In this document: positions 45,054 to 56,155 of the stretch, piece by piece
Layout of the letters: every line of letters begins with the position of its first letter
How positions within the stretch are numbered: position 1 is the stretch's first letter
Assembly: GCA_021648025.1 (NCBI GenBank)
Contig: JAKITO010000001.1
Coordinates: forward strand, 183,627 to 247,626
DNA: 64,000 nucleotides
DNA from: Paracoccaceae bacterium
GTDB taxonomy: Bacteria; Pseudomonadota; Alphaproteobacteria; Rhodobacterales; Rhodobacteraceae
Direction: 5' to 3'
Translations under genes and position numbers: made by a program
Notes under the pieces: model-generated
Told to the model about the DNA's origin: nothing
Databases searched by the model: none
The model's input: the letters and a program-made list of their open reading frames with translations, nothing else

Positions 45054-46658
45054 GTGAAGTTATTTTCGGTTTCCGTCGGCCTTTTGTTCGCAGCACTTGG
45101 TATATTCTTTGTGCCTGTCAGCTTTGCGGTCGATGGCTTTGGACTGGTGGTAAACCCCGGCGGCGTACGCACCATTCGCGCCTCTGAGGCGGGGCAGGTG
45201 CTGCATTTTCCTTCACTCGACGGGCGGTTTTTACCCGGCCAGATTGTCACCGCCATGGTGTTTGGCGATGCGGTCGCCAAGAATGCCCTGTTAGAAGGCA
45301 CGCTGCGGCGCGAACTGGCCAAGATCGAAACCGATTTCCTTGATAAACACTCAAAGTTGAACGTCGACCTTGAACGTGACCGCGCCAAACGCGCCGCCAC
45401 CGCCGAACTTTTGGCCGCGCGCGAAATTCTAAGCGCCGACACCGCCGCCAACCTTGCGGCTTTGCGTGCATTCACCGCCGCCAGCCAGCGCGATATCGAT
45501 GCCCTGAACAAAGTCCGGCTTGAACAATTGCGCCGCCTGGAAGAATTGGTGCAGCGCTCGGGCGAAGTGTCGGCGCTGCCGGCCCAGCGGTTGGCGACAA
45601 TGCTTGAGGATATTCAATCGACCCGCTTGTCGGTGATCACCTCAAAAAGTTCAAAATTCAGCGAAGGCAAGAAAATCCTTGATATGGTCAAGGGGCTGAA
45701 CGATCTGACATTCGCCAATTCGATCGACCGGGCCGAAATTGAAATCCTGTCCGACCGATTGGTCAATCTTGACCTGCAAATGCGCGAATTGGACGCGCTG
45801 CGCAGCACCCAAAGCACCGAAGCCGCGGCCCGTTACCTGGCCAAGGCGGTTCTGCCCCAGATCGCGGTTGCCGACGGTATTTCAATTGATATGCGCACGC
45901 TTCAGGCGACCCGCGCCGATGTGGCGAAAAATGATCCCTTGCGTCTGTTGGCCACCAACCATCCGGCTGCCGGTGTGTCGCTGTTGATTTATGGCGTACC
46001 CGAAAAGGGCGCGGTGGTGTTGCGCCACGGGGACAGGGAAATCACCCTGGACTTACCCGCCGACCCGGTGCAGATGACGCAAGCGCTTGGTGATGTTGGT
46101 ATCCAGGTGGCTAAGATTCACAGCGACCGCCAAACCGTGGGCGCAATGGAAGTATTCTCTATTTTCATCGAATTGGCGCAGGACCCGCAAAACCGTATTT
46201 CGGTGCTGTCGGCGGCTGCCCGAAATGCAGGCGATGTACCGGTTCTGATCCGCACCTCGATCGTTCTTGCCGCCGCTTTGCCGAAAGGGCGCGACGGCAC
46301 CACCAACGAAATCATCGGCTTTCTTGAAAACCGCCACGTGGTGGTTCTGCGTCCGGGCCAACGGGTGCGTGGCTCGATCAGTGATACCCGCACCGGCGCC
46401 GAAATCGTGTTTGACGCGCATTTGCTGGACCGCGATTTTTCCACCGTTGATACCAAGGAACTGGGCATTCGGCTGGGCAACCAATCGCTGGCGGCCAAGA
46501 TCATCAAACGCGGCGTGTTAAGTCAGGTGGTGGTCGGCATCGACGCGGATTCCGCCCAACAGATCGAACATCTACCCGGCGCTGTGGTGCATCTCAGCTT
46601 CCCTTTGACCCGCCAGTCCCTGTTCAGTTTCCTTCTGGCTCGTGATGCTTCAATCTAG
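45054..46658 (+). CDS. HlyD-like periplasmic adaptor
   Basis: A 534-residue protein with an N-terminal signal or membrane helix (LFSVSVGLLFAALGIFFVPVSF). A short lipoyl/barrel-type segment follows (IRASEAGQVLHFPSLDGRFLPGQIV). A long charged coiled-coil runs from about 75 to 250, and the C-terminal ~250 residues are beta-rich. This is the membrane-fusion-protein design of peptide or protein exporters, though the sequence is divergent. The GTG start has AAGG upstream. It precedes the C39 gene by 88 bp and probably bridges it to an outer-membrane exit elsewhere in the genome. Confidence 0.65.
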   Translation: MKLFSVSVGLLFAALGIFFVPVSFAVDGFGLVVNPGGVRTIRASEAGQVLHFPSLDGRFLPGQIVTAMVFGDAVAKNALLEGTLRRELAKIETDFLDKHSKLNVDLERDRAKRAATAELLAAREILSADTAANLAALRAFTAASQRDIDALNKVRLEQLRRLEELVQRSGEVSALPAQRLATMLEDIQSTRLSVITSKSSKFSEGKKILDMVKGLNDLTFANSIDRAEIEILSDRLVNLDLQMRELDALRSTQSTEAAARYLAKAVLPQIAVADGISIDMRTLQATRADVAKNDPLRLLATNHPAAGVSLLIYGVPEKGAVVLRHGDREITLDLPADPVQMTQALGDVGIQVAKIHSDRQTVGAMEVFSIFIELAQDPQNRISVLSAAARNAGDVPVLIRTSIVLAAALPKGRDGTTNEIIGFLENRHVVVLRPGQRVRGSISDTRTGAEIVFDAHLLDRDFSTVDTKELGIRLGNQSLAAKIIKRGVLSQVVVGIDADSAQQIEHLPGAVVHLSFPLTRQSLFSFLLARDASI

Positions 46659-46746
46659 AGCGTACCCAATCCAACAGGAATCAAATATTCCCCCGCTTTC
46701 CCGAGGCCGCGTTTGTCGTTTCCAACCCGTTCGCGAGGGCGGTTGA

Positions 46747-48570
46747 ATGCTTTTGGATTGGCTGCGATCTGGTTCTTACTGGCCCGGTGCGATCTGGACG
46801 TTGTTGCGCCAACGGCGCAAGTTTGTCCAACAAACCACCCGCACCGATTGCGGCGTGGCCTCTGCCCTGACGGTGCTGAACCTGATGGGGCTGCCGGGCG
46901 ACCCGGTGCACGGCGTTGAAGCCATGGACCCGGATCGGACCGGCACCAGTCTTGAGACCTTGCGGGTCTACTTTGAACAGCATTACGGGCTGGACGCCAC
47001 AGCCTTGTCGGTTCCCGCGTCCCGGGTGGGCGAAATCAAAGGCCAGGTGATCCTGCACATGCGCCAGATGCATTATGTGGTGCTTTTGCGCGTGTCCAAG
47101 GCGGGGATCCTGGTGTTTGACCCTTCGCTTGGCCCGGTACATTATCCGATCGCCGACTTTGAAACGCTGTATTCCGGCTATCTGTTGCAGGTCAAACGGT
47201 TGGGCTGGTCCAAACGGGCCGGCGCGCTGCCCTCTAAGCGGATGCAGGCGCCGGTGCCGCGCGCCAAAGGCAGGCTCAGCGCCCAGCCGGTGGCGTTGTT
47301 CATCATTGGCGTGGCCATGCGACTGATGGAATGCGCGTTGCTGTTATGCCTTGTGGCGGTGTTGTTTCTGGTGCTGAACCGGGCCAGCTTTCCGTCCTTG
47401 CTGGCGTCTTTTGCGGTCATTGTCGTGGCTGGTCTGCTGCTTTTGCTGGCCCGCCAAATTAGATTTGAAGGCGAAGACCGATGGGCGCGTGGCAAACAAT
47501 CGCGCCTTTGGCGCTCGATCCTGCGCACATCTTTCCGGGGCCGCGACCTGCATGGGTTTCGCGGCCGGATGGAACGCGATGTGGCCAGTACTGTGCGCCG
47601 GGGCCTGGCCATCACCATCCCGCAACGCGCACAGGTGCCGGCCACATTGGGCGCGTTTGCCATCATGCCGGTGATGCTGAGCTTGCTCAGCCCTTGGCTG
47701 GGGCTGGTTTATGTGGGATATTACGCGCTTGTGCTGATTGTCGCTCAGCTTGACGGGATCCAGGTCTGTCGCCGCTCGGTCAAAGGCAAGATCGGGCGTT
47801 ATTCCAAGCTGACCCAGGGGCGCGACCTGATCAACGGCGGGGCCGCGCCCGAACTGATCGGTGAAGTGGCGAAATGGACGGTGATTGGCGTCGCGGGCTA
47901 TGCAGTGCTGACCGGCACCTTGCCTGCTGTGGCATTGATGTTCTGGATTCTGACGGCCATGCAGATCGTCCCAATTGATTTCCGCCGTGCCAGCCTGTTG
48001 ACACCTGACTTTGGTGCCCATGACCCGATCCCCGGCCTGACCGGCACCGAGGTTGAATTGCGCCGTCAAAAAGTGATCGGCCCGGTAGAACTTAGCGTCA
48101 CCCGAGAGCGCAACCAGATGCGCATTGACGGGCTTGCCCCCCTGACCATGACCTTGCAACAGCCCGACCTGACGGTGCGCGAACAGCGCCTGATCATGGC
48201 CGATGTGGTGGCACACACGATCCGCAACCTGCCCGAAGAAGACCGGGTGGCGATTGGCCCTATCCGCATTTTCGGCCCCGGTCAGGGCGCGCTTCAGGCG
48301 GAATTCGAACATCTGATCATCACCCGTGAACAACAACCCAAAGGCAACCTGCCGGTGGTGCGTGACGGTCGCAAAACCATGGATTCAACCCTGTCCGACC
48401 CGGTTTTGCGCGACCTGATATCCTGTGAACCCGGCGATTTCCCGGTGTTCTGGGATGTGCGATCGCGGCTGGCCATTTCTGATCTTGAGGCGCGCGCCGA
48501 TATCGCCAATTGCCCTTTGGTCGGTCATTTGACCATGGGCCGTCTCACCCTGATAGCAAAGGCCGGATAA
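46747..48570 (+). CDS. C39 peptidase-membrane protein lacking an ABC ATPase domain
   Basis: A 607-residue protein. Residues ~28-155 form a C39 (bacteriocin-leader) peptidase with oxyanion Q29, catalytic C35 in QTTRTDCGVASAL, H109 in RQMHYVVLLRV and D125 in FDPSLGP. About 170-400 contain five or six membrane helices arranged like an ABC-exporter membrane domain. The C-terminal ~190 residues are soluble, but I find no Walker A, signature or Walker B motif, unlike normal peptidase-containing ABC transporters (about 700 residues). It abuts the next gene without a gap. It should cut the GG leader; the energy source is unclear. Confidence 0.75.
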   Translation: MLLDWLRSGSYWPGAIWTLLRQRRKFVQQTTRTDCGVASALTVLNLMGLPGDPVHGVEAMDPDRTGTSLETLRVYFEQHYGLDATALSVPASRVGEIKGQVILHMRQMHYVVLLRVSKAGILVFDPSLGPVHYPIADFETLYSGYLLQVKRLGWSKRAGALPSKRMQAPVPRAKGRLSAQPVALFIIGVAMRLMECALLLCLVAVLFLVLNRASFPSLLASFAVIVVAGLLLLLARQIRFEGEDRWARGKQSRLWRSILRTSFRGRDLHGFRGRMERDVASTVRRGLAITIPQRAQVPATLGAFAIMPVMLSLLSPWLGLVYVGYYALVLIVAQLDGIQVCRRSVKGKIGRYSKLTQGRDLINGGAAPELIGEVAKWTVIGVAGYAVLTGTLPAVALMFWILTAMQIVPIDFRRASLLTPDFGAHDPIPGLTGTEVELRRQKVIGPVELSVTRERNQMRIDGLAPLTMTLQQPDLTVREQRLIMADVVAHTIRNLPEEDRVAIGPIRIFGPGQGALQAEFEHLIITREQQPKGNLPVVRDGRKTMDSTLSDPVLRDLISCEPGDFPVFWDVRSRLAISDLEARADIANCPLVGHLTMGRLTLIAKAG

Positions 48571-49803
48571 ATGCCCGTATCTTACCCAATCCTAGGCGAC
48601 ATCTGGCCCTTTGACGAGGCCGCAGCCCCCCCCGAACTGGCGGTTCTGCGGCTGGACGTGTTTTTCACCGACCCCAAAACCACCTCGATCAGTGCGGCCC
48701 AGTGGATGCGTATAAAAACCCCCGAAGCTGCCCCGCGCTGTTCTTATGCCCTGCGGTTCATGCGCAACAATGGCAAGGGTGAACTGGCCAAATGGAACCC
48801 CGGCACCGGCCTTTGGCAACCGGTGGCGCGCTTTGATGTGCCTGACCGCAAAAAGGGCGTGTCGATCATTGAACTCAAAGGCATCCTGCTGGGGAATGTC
48901 AAAACCAAAGAAGAGTTGTCGCAGCGCTTGCAATCCCTGTTGCACTCGGAACTGAGCGAGATGAAAGTTTACCGGCTGTCTTCCAAAGTATTGTCGATCA
49001 TGTCGATCATCACCTTGTTCTTTGCCGTGCGTTCCGGCGTTGAATCCAACGCGCTTGAGCCTTTCGCGCTGATTTTCTGCATCGCTGTCGGCATCGGCCT
49101 GATCGCGGTTGGTTTGCGGGCGCGGTGCCGCACTTTAAGTGAACTGGGCATGATCCGCTTGCGCGAACAGTTTCAGTTCGAATACCGCGCGCTTGACCAT
49201 GCGCCGTTAACCGCCACCGATATCAACAGCCTGTTAAAAGACCTGGACCTGAAACGCGAAGAAGAGGCGGCAGTGTTCGGATTTCTGCTATTGTTGTGTT
49301 TTGTCTATTTCATCTCGCCGCTGGTGGTTGTCGGCGTCATTGTCTCGCTGATTATCATCACCCTGATGACTGGCGATTTGAAAACCCTGCGGATTTTGGC
49401 GGCCGCGTTTGATCGTTCCGAAACCCGGCTGGAACATTCTTACCTGTCGCTGCGTGCCGGGGATGACGACCTGGCGCCGCCGACCTTGCGCAAGGCCAAA
49501 AAGCAAGTGATGCGCGACCGGATCCGGCGCTATGGCGATATGCTGGGCAAGGTACGCGCGACCCAGGGCAAGGTGCGCTTGACCCAGGATATCGGCCTGA
49601 CGGTGGCGTTTCTGATCATCTTTTCGGCCTATGCCTTTCCGATCGCTGCCGGATTTCAAAAGGTGTCGATCGGCCTTAAGGATTCGCTGGTGGCAACCTC
49701 GCTGTTCTCGGTCGCGCCGGTGATTATCCTGCTGAGCATTGCCAAATCCACCGTCGCCATGGCGCAGATCGTCAATCGTCAGATCGTGGCCCTGGCCCGC
49801 TGA
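48571..49803 (+). CDS. membrane protein of the C39/HlyD cluster
   Basis: A 410-residue protein that I do not recognise. About 130 soluble N-terminal residues (ILGDIWPFDEAA, LFFTDP-like VFFTDPKTTS) are followed by two helix pairs (SIITLFFAVRSG, LIFCIAVGIGLIAVGL; FGFLLLLCFVYFI, VVVGVIVSLIIITLM). A charged loop (LRKAKKQVMRDRIRRYGDML) and two more helices follow. It starts one base after the C39 gene stop, so co-translation is likely. It may be the second half-transporter pairing with the ATPase-less C39 protein. It is convergent with the oxygenase gene, 19 bp away. Confidence 0.55.
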   Translation: MPVSYPILGDIWPFDEAAAPPELAVLRLDVFFTDPKTTSISAAQWMRIKTPEAAPRCSYALRFMRNNGKGELAKWNPGTGLWQPVARFDVPDRKKGVSIIELKGILLGNVKTKEELSQRLQSLLHSELSEMKVYRLSSKVLSIMSIITLFFAVRSGVESNALEPFALIFCIAVGIGLIAVGLRARCRTLSELGMIRLREQFQFEYRALDHAPLTATDINSLLKDLDLKREEEAAVFGFLLLLCFVYFISPLVVVGVIVSLIIITLMTGDLKTLRILAAAFDRSETRLEHSYLSLRAGDDDLAPPTLRKAKKQVMRDRIRRYGDMLGKVRATQGKVRLTQDIGLTVAFLIIFSAYAFPIAAGFQKVSIGLKDSLVATSLFSVAPVIILLSIAKSTVAMAQIVNRQIVALAR

Positions 49804-49822
49804 AACCCGGCGCCAGTTGCGC

Positions 49823-50509
49823 TCAGGATTTTGGCTTTGGCTTCATCCGCTGGTTGATGTTGAATGCAATCACCACCCGCTCGGCATCGCGACCTTCGCC
49901 CTTGGCAAGGTTCGGGTCAATTCCATGATAAAGCCAGGCCGGAAAGAACAGCAATTTACCCGCCTGCGGCTTGATTTTGACCTTGGTCCAGCATTCGGTC
50001 TTACGCTTGGTATTGGGCAGGTAAGTGGCATAGCTCATCAGGTTCACAGTGCGCGGATCGTTCAGTTCCAGTGACCCGGCCCCTTCGGGTGCCTGCACAT
50101 AATAAACCCCGCTCCACAATGCACCGGGATGGATATGGGTGCGGTTGCTGGCCAATGGCGGGTTGGAAATGGACCACATGGTGGTGATCTCAAGTTGACG
50201 TTTGTTGTCGTACCCCATGTTTTCCGACATCCCCGCGGCCAGCGCGTGAATGCGTTTGGTCAGCCGGTCAAACGCCTTTTCCTTATGCAGGTTATTGTGG
50301 CTGTGCCACCCGCCCAAAGCCTTGATGTTAGACCGCTCAATGCCCTTTTCATCGCGTTCCTGTTCATCATGGATCGCCTTGAGGATTTCGGCGTTCAGGT
50401 CTTTGGCGTCATGCATTATTGCCGAATAAATCAGTGTCGGAAAATATTCGTCGCGGCGCAATTCGTCGGTTTTACCCTTGGGGCCGATATGGCCAACGGT
50501 TCTTGTCAT
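49823..50509 (-). CDS. 2OG-Fe(II) oxygenase (TIGR02466/PF13759 type), copy 1
   Basis: A 228-residue putative dioxygenase. It has YFPTLIYSA at the N-terminus, GGWHSHNNLH, the iron-binding region NRTHIHPGALWSGVYYV (H125/H127), LLFFPAWLYHGIDP (H195) and R211 in the AERVVIAFN strand for 2-oxoglutarate. The family often carries substrates such as Asp or Asn side chains in proposals, but few are proven. The ATG at 50509 follows AGGAG at eight bases. It is very similar to the next gene and the same length, a recent tandem duplicate. It is third in a minus-strand set facing the export genes. Confidence 0.75.
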   Translation of the reverse strand: MTRTVGHIGPKGKTDELRRDEYFPTLIYSAIMHDAKDLNAEILKAIHDEQERDEKGIERSNIKALGGWHSHNNLHKEKAFDRLTKRIHALAAGMSENMGYDNKRQLEITTMWSISNPPLASNRTHIHPGALWSGVYYVQAPEGAGSLELNDPRTVNLMSYATYLPNTKRKTECWTKVKIKPQAGKLLFFPAWLYHGIDPNLAKGEGRDAERVVIAFNINQRMKPKPKS

Positions 50510-50574
50510 AATAATGTCTCCTGTTAAAATTTTTGACCGCAAAGCATGTCTTGCCAAACCCCGAAACCAAACGG

Positions 50575-51261
50575 TTATTTCATCTTTGGAGTGACTTTTT
50601 GGTTGATGTTAAAGGCAATCACCACCCGGTCAGCATCACGGCCGGTTCCTTTCGCCATATTCGGTGCGATCCCGTGATACAACCACGACGGAAAGAACAG
50701 TATCTTGCCCGCAACCGGTTTGATCGTCACCTTGTTCCAGGTTTCGACCTTGCGTTTTTGATGTTTGGTATAAATCGGCTGATGCATGGTCGCCACGGTG
50801 CGCGGATCGGTCATATCCAGCTTACCGGCCCCTTCGGGTGCCTGCACATAATAAACCCCGCTCCACAATGCGCCGGGATGGATATGGGTGCGGTTGCTGG
50901 CCAAAGGTGGGTTGGAAATGGACCACATCGTTGTCAGTTCCAGATGCCGGTTGGTGGCATAGCCAAGGTTCTTGGGTATGCCTGCCGCCAGCGCATGAAT
51001 GCGGTTGGTCAGCCGGTCAAACGTCTTGTCTTTATGCAGGTTGTTATGGCTGTGCCACCCGCCCAAAGCCTTGATGTTGGACCGCTCAATGCCCTTTTCA
51101 TCCCGGTCCCGTTCATCGTTGATGGCCTTCATGATGTCTTTGTTCATTGAGTCCGCATCATGCAGCATCGCCGAGAATATCATTGTCGGAAAATAATCAT
51201 CCCGGTTCAGGCTGTCCTGACCGCCTTCGGTATCAAATTTGGCTACTGTGGTGCGCGCCAT
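50575..51261 (-). CDS. 2OG-Fe(II) oxygenase (TIGR02466/PF13759 type), copy 2
   Basis: A 228-residue paralogue of the preceding entry. The central block from GIERSNIKALGGWHSHNNLH through HIHPGALWSGVYYVQAPEG is almost identical. The N-terminal 50 and the stretch after DPRTV differ, so substrate or partner choice may have diverged. Iron and 2-oxoglutarate residues are all kept. The start has AGGAG seven bases upstream. It is likely co-transcribed with copy 1 (65-bp gap) and with the exported HExxH protein (86-bp gap). Confidence 0.75.
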   Translation of the reverse strand: MARTTVAKFDTEGGQDSLNRDDYFPTMIFSAMLHDADSMNKDIMKAINDERDRDEKGIERSNIKALGGWHSHNNLHKDKTFDRLTNRIHALAAGIPKNLGYATNRHLELTTMWSISNPPLASNRTHIHPGALWSGVYYVQAPEGAGKLDMTDPRTVATMHQPIYTKHQKRKVETWNKVTIKPVAGKILFFPSWLYHGIAPNMAKGTGRDADRVVIAFNINQKVTPKMK

Positions 51262-51347
51262 GTGATGTCTCCTTTGCTTGTCTTGTTATGTTCGCTGTCT
51301 CTGACCGAACGATTGTTATGATCTGTTAACCCTAGGAACCTGTTGTC

Positions 51348-52133
51348 CTAATGGCAGTTTTCGGGCGGTACCGGGGCAGGGGGCACCTGCGGTGTCTGGT
51401 TCAGCAGGTCTTTGACAAATGCGATCCGTGCAGGCACCGCCGCCAGAATGTCGCGGCTGTCCACCGGCGGAATACGCCCCGGATGGCGGATCAACCCATA
51501 GGCAAACAGCGCCGTTTCGGCCATATCCTCCCGCTCGGGGCGACTGGCGGCGTACCTGGTCACAAACCGTCCGTCGCTGACCTGCGCCGCGATCCATTCA
51601 TCGCTTTGCCGGTATTTACGGTCCAATGTGGCATGCACCGCCTCGTGCAGCAGCGATTCTTCAAGATGGTTCTGACCGATCCGGGTTGTCGTGCGGTCGC
51701 TATAGACAAATATCTTGCCCGCGCCGGCGGAAAAGGTCGGGTTGCCTTTGTGAATGCCAAACTGGCGAATGCCGTGACGTAAAACCAAAGGCAGCTGGCC
51801 CAGGGGCCTGGTATATCGGCGCGCCTCGGCTTCGGCCGCTTCGCGCGATCCGAATTCAGGATTGACGATAATGTCAAACGGCGGGCTGTCGTCGAAATGC
51901 GCAGTGAACAGATAAACGTTGAAATCAAACTCGTTATCAACGCGTTTGTCCCACATTTGCCGGGTCGTGCGGCCCGTGTAACTAAGGCACGTGAAATGGG
52001 ACGGGTCATCGACGGTAATAATGTCAAACACCGTATCCGCGGTTGAACTGAACGGAGGATCAGCAGCGGCAATCGAAGCGGGGATCAGGCCCGACAAGGC
52101 AATCAGGCCCGGAAATAAACCAGTCCGGCGCAT
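51348..52133 (-). CDS. exported HExxH (zincin-like) protein
   Basis: About 261 residues. A signal peptide (MRRTGLFPGLIALSGLIPASIAAA) precedes a domain with LLHEAVHATLDRKYRQSDEW, an H-E-x-x-H zinc motif. Downstream Glu residues in REDMAETALFAYG could be the third ligand, as in lethal-factor-like zincins. The C-terminus is Pro-rich (TPQVPPAPVPP). The frame is open 25 codons further up, so the ATG at 52133 is chosen for the signal peptide. Gene order suggests a link to the oxygenases. Protease activity is inferred from the motif only. Confidence 0.6.
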   Translation of the reverse strand: MRRTGLFPGLIALSGLIPASIAAADPPFSSTADTVFDIITVDDPSHFTCLSYTGRTTRQMWDKRVDNEFDFNVYLFTAHFDDSPPFDIIVNPEFGSREAAEAEARRYTRPLGQLPLVLRHGIRQFGIHKGNPTFSAGAGKIFVYSDRTTTRIGQNHLEESLLHEAVHATLDRKYRQSDEWIAAQVSDGRFVTRYAASRPEREDMAETALFAYGLIRHPGRIPPVDSRDILAAVPARIAFVKDLLNQTPQVPPAPVPPENCH

Positions 52134-52554
52134 CAGGGCACCAATGGATTCTTCAATATAACCGTTCAACATCACAAATGCGCTCATCCAGAACCTGACG
52201 GGCAGCACATGCGCCCTGGCAATTCAATCTACGCAGCAAAGCCTGTTGTCCCGCGCGAAAAGCGAATGGCCAATAACTCTTGCCCGGATAACATTGCTCC
52301 GGGCCACCATTCGCAATCCGAACATTTTAATCCGGCGCCTGCTATTCGCAAATCTGTCAGGTTTTTGCGTACTTGTGAGGCGCAATTCCTCAATTTGCGT
52401 CACCATGACGCAGGTAGCTGGCCGCAACCAGCCAGAACTATGTGTTTGTTTGATTGGGCTTAGCTATTTCAGTTTTGCCAGAACTTTCCGTGAGTGGCCC
52501 GTGAGTGGCCCGTGAGTGGCCCGTGAGTGGATAGCAAAAACCAAAAGCATCGCG
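52134..52554. other. gene-poor interval with an 11-bp tandem repeat
   Basis: I see no convincing gene in these 420 bp. At 52489-52530 the unit CGTGAGTGGCC is repeated almost four times, ending 24 bp from the rhodanese stop. The left part is AT-richer and should hold the promoter of the minus-strand zincin/oxygenase genes, but no clear elements stand out. Confidence 0.5.
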
Positions 52555-52908
52555 TCAAAGCGCTTCCAGTGCGCCCCCTGCCTGAACCCAATGTCCCAGC
52601 CCGCCGATGTTATGCACATCGTCGTAACCCAACTTACGCAGCGTGCGCGCAGCCGACATCGACCGTGCCCCACTGGCGCAATATACGGCGATTTTGCCCT
52701 TGGTATTCAGAGATTTATGATAATCTGGATGGCGCGAATCAGCCATGTCGCGCAGCCGGATCAACGGAATATGCAACGCGCCCGCCGCCTTGCCCGAGGC
52801 CGCGACCTCGCCATGCTCACGCACGTCAATCACCGTGATCGAGCCGTCCCTGGCACCGGAAATCGCGTCTTGCGGGCTCATCTTGTTTTTGCGCATAAAT
52901 CCAAACAT
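52555..52908 (-). CDS. rhodanese-like sulfurtransferase
   Basis: A 117-residue single-domain rhodanese. It has the N-terminal SPQDAISGARDGSITVIDVREHGE and the active-site loop VYCASGARSMSA with the persulfide Cys, then TLRKLGYDDVHNIGGL and the C-terminal GHWVQAGGAL. It is cytoplasmic. The ATG at 52908 (MFGFMRKNKMS) is preferred. The frame is open upstream through the 12-bp repeat, which would add an improbable ITPF repeat. Confidence 0.85.
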   Translation of the reverse strand: MFGFMRKNKMSPQDAISGARDGSITVIDVREHGEVAASGKAAGALHIPLIRLRDMADSRHPDYHKSLNTKGKIAVYCASGARSMSAARTLRKLGYDDVHNIGGLGHWVQAGGALEAL

Positions 52909-52921
52909 CAGGGTATTCCTT

Positions 52922-52981
52922 GTAATAAACGGCGTAATAAACGGCGTAATAAACGGCGTAATAAACGGCGTAATAAACGGC
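52922..52981. repeat. five 12-bp tandem repeats upstream of the rhodanese gene
   Basis: GTAATAAACGGC occurs five times with no mismatch, ending 13 bp before the rhodanese start. The unit length is a multiple of three and the array keeps the rhodanese frame open. Copy-number change would alter promoter spacing without a frameshift. Confidence 0.85.
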
Positions 52982-53069
52982 CACATATCGGGCCAGCACT
53001 TTATTCTCGTTTTGCCTACATAACATTCCAATATCGGAATACAACTGTAAATGTCATCTTTGTTACAAC

Positions 53070-53084
53070 GTTCACTTTTTGTTC
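53070..53084. promoter_or_regulatory. SOS box of uvrA
   Basis: GTTC-ACTTTTT-GTTC matches the alphaproteobacterial LexA site exactly and lies 77 bp upstream of the uvrA start. uvrA is a standard SOS gene, so the site fits. Confidence 0.8.
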
Positions 53085-53160
53085 ACTTTTGGGGGTTGGA
53101 GACTCGGCCAACCTCTACTATCTCTAGAGAACCTTAACGGGGGCAGGCACAGGAACGACC

Positions 53161-56052
<2,892 letters not shown>

Positions 56053-56136
56053 GGGCTCCCATGTTTCATCTTGCCAAAATAAACTCTCGACCCGGTGCCC
56101 GGCAAGGCCTGCGAAAGCAGGACTGAGAGGGGAGGC

Positions 56137-56155
56137 ACGCGCCAAAGGCGCGTTT
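56137..56155 (+). terminator. intrinsic terminator after uvrA
   Basis: ACGCGCC-AAA-GGCGCGT is a perfect 7-bp stem with a 3-base loop followed by TTC. It sits 84 bp after uvrA, right at the end of the convergent mmsB, and could serve both strands. Confidence 0.5.

Noticed and set aside
52922..52981. CRISPR array
   Set aside because: Units are contiguous 12-mers without spacers and no cas genes are present.
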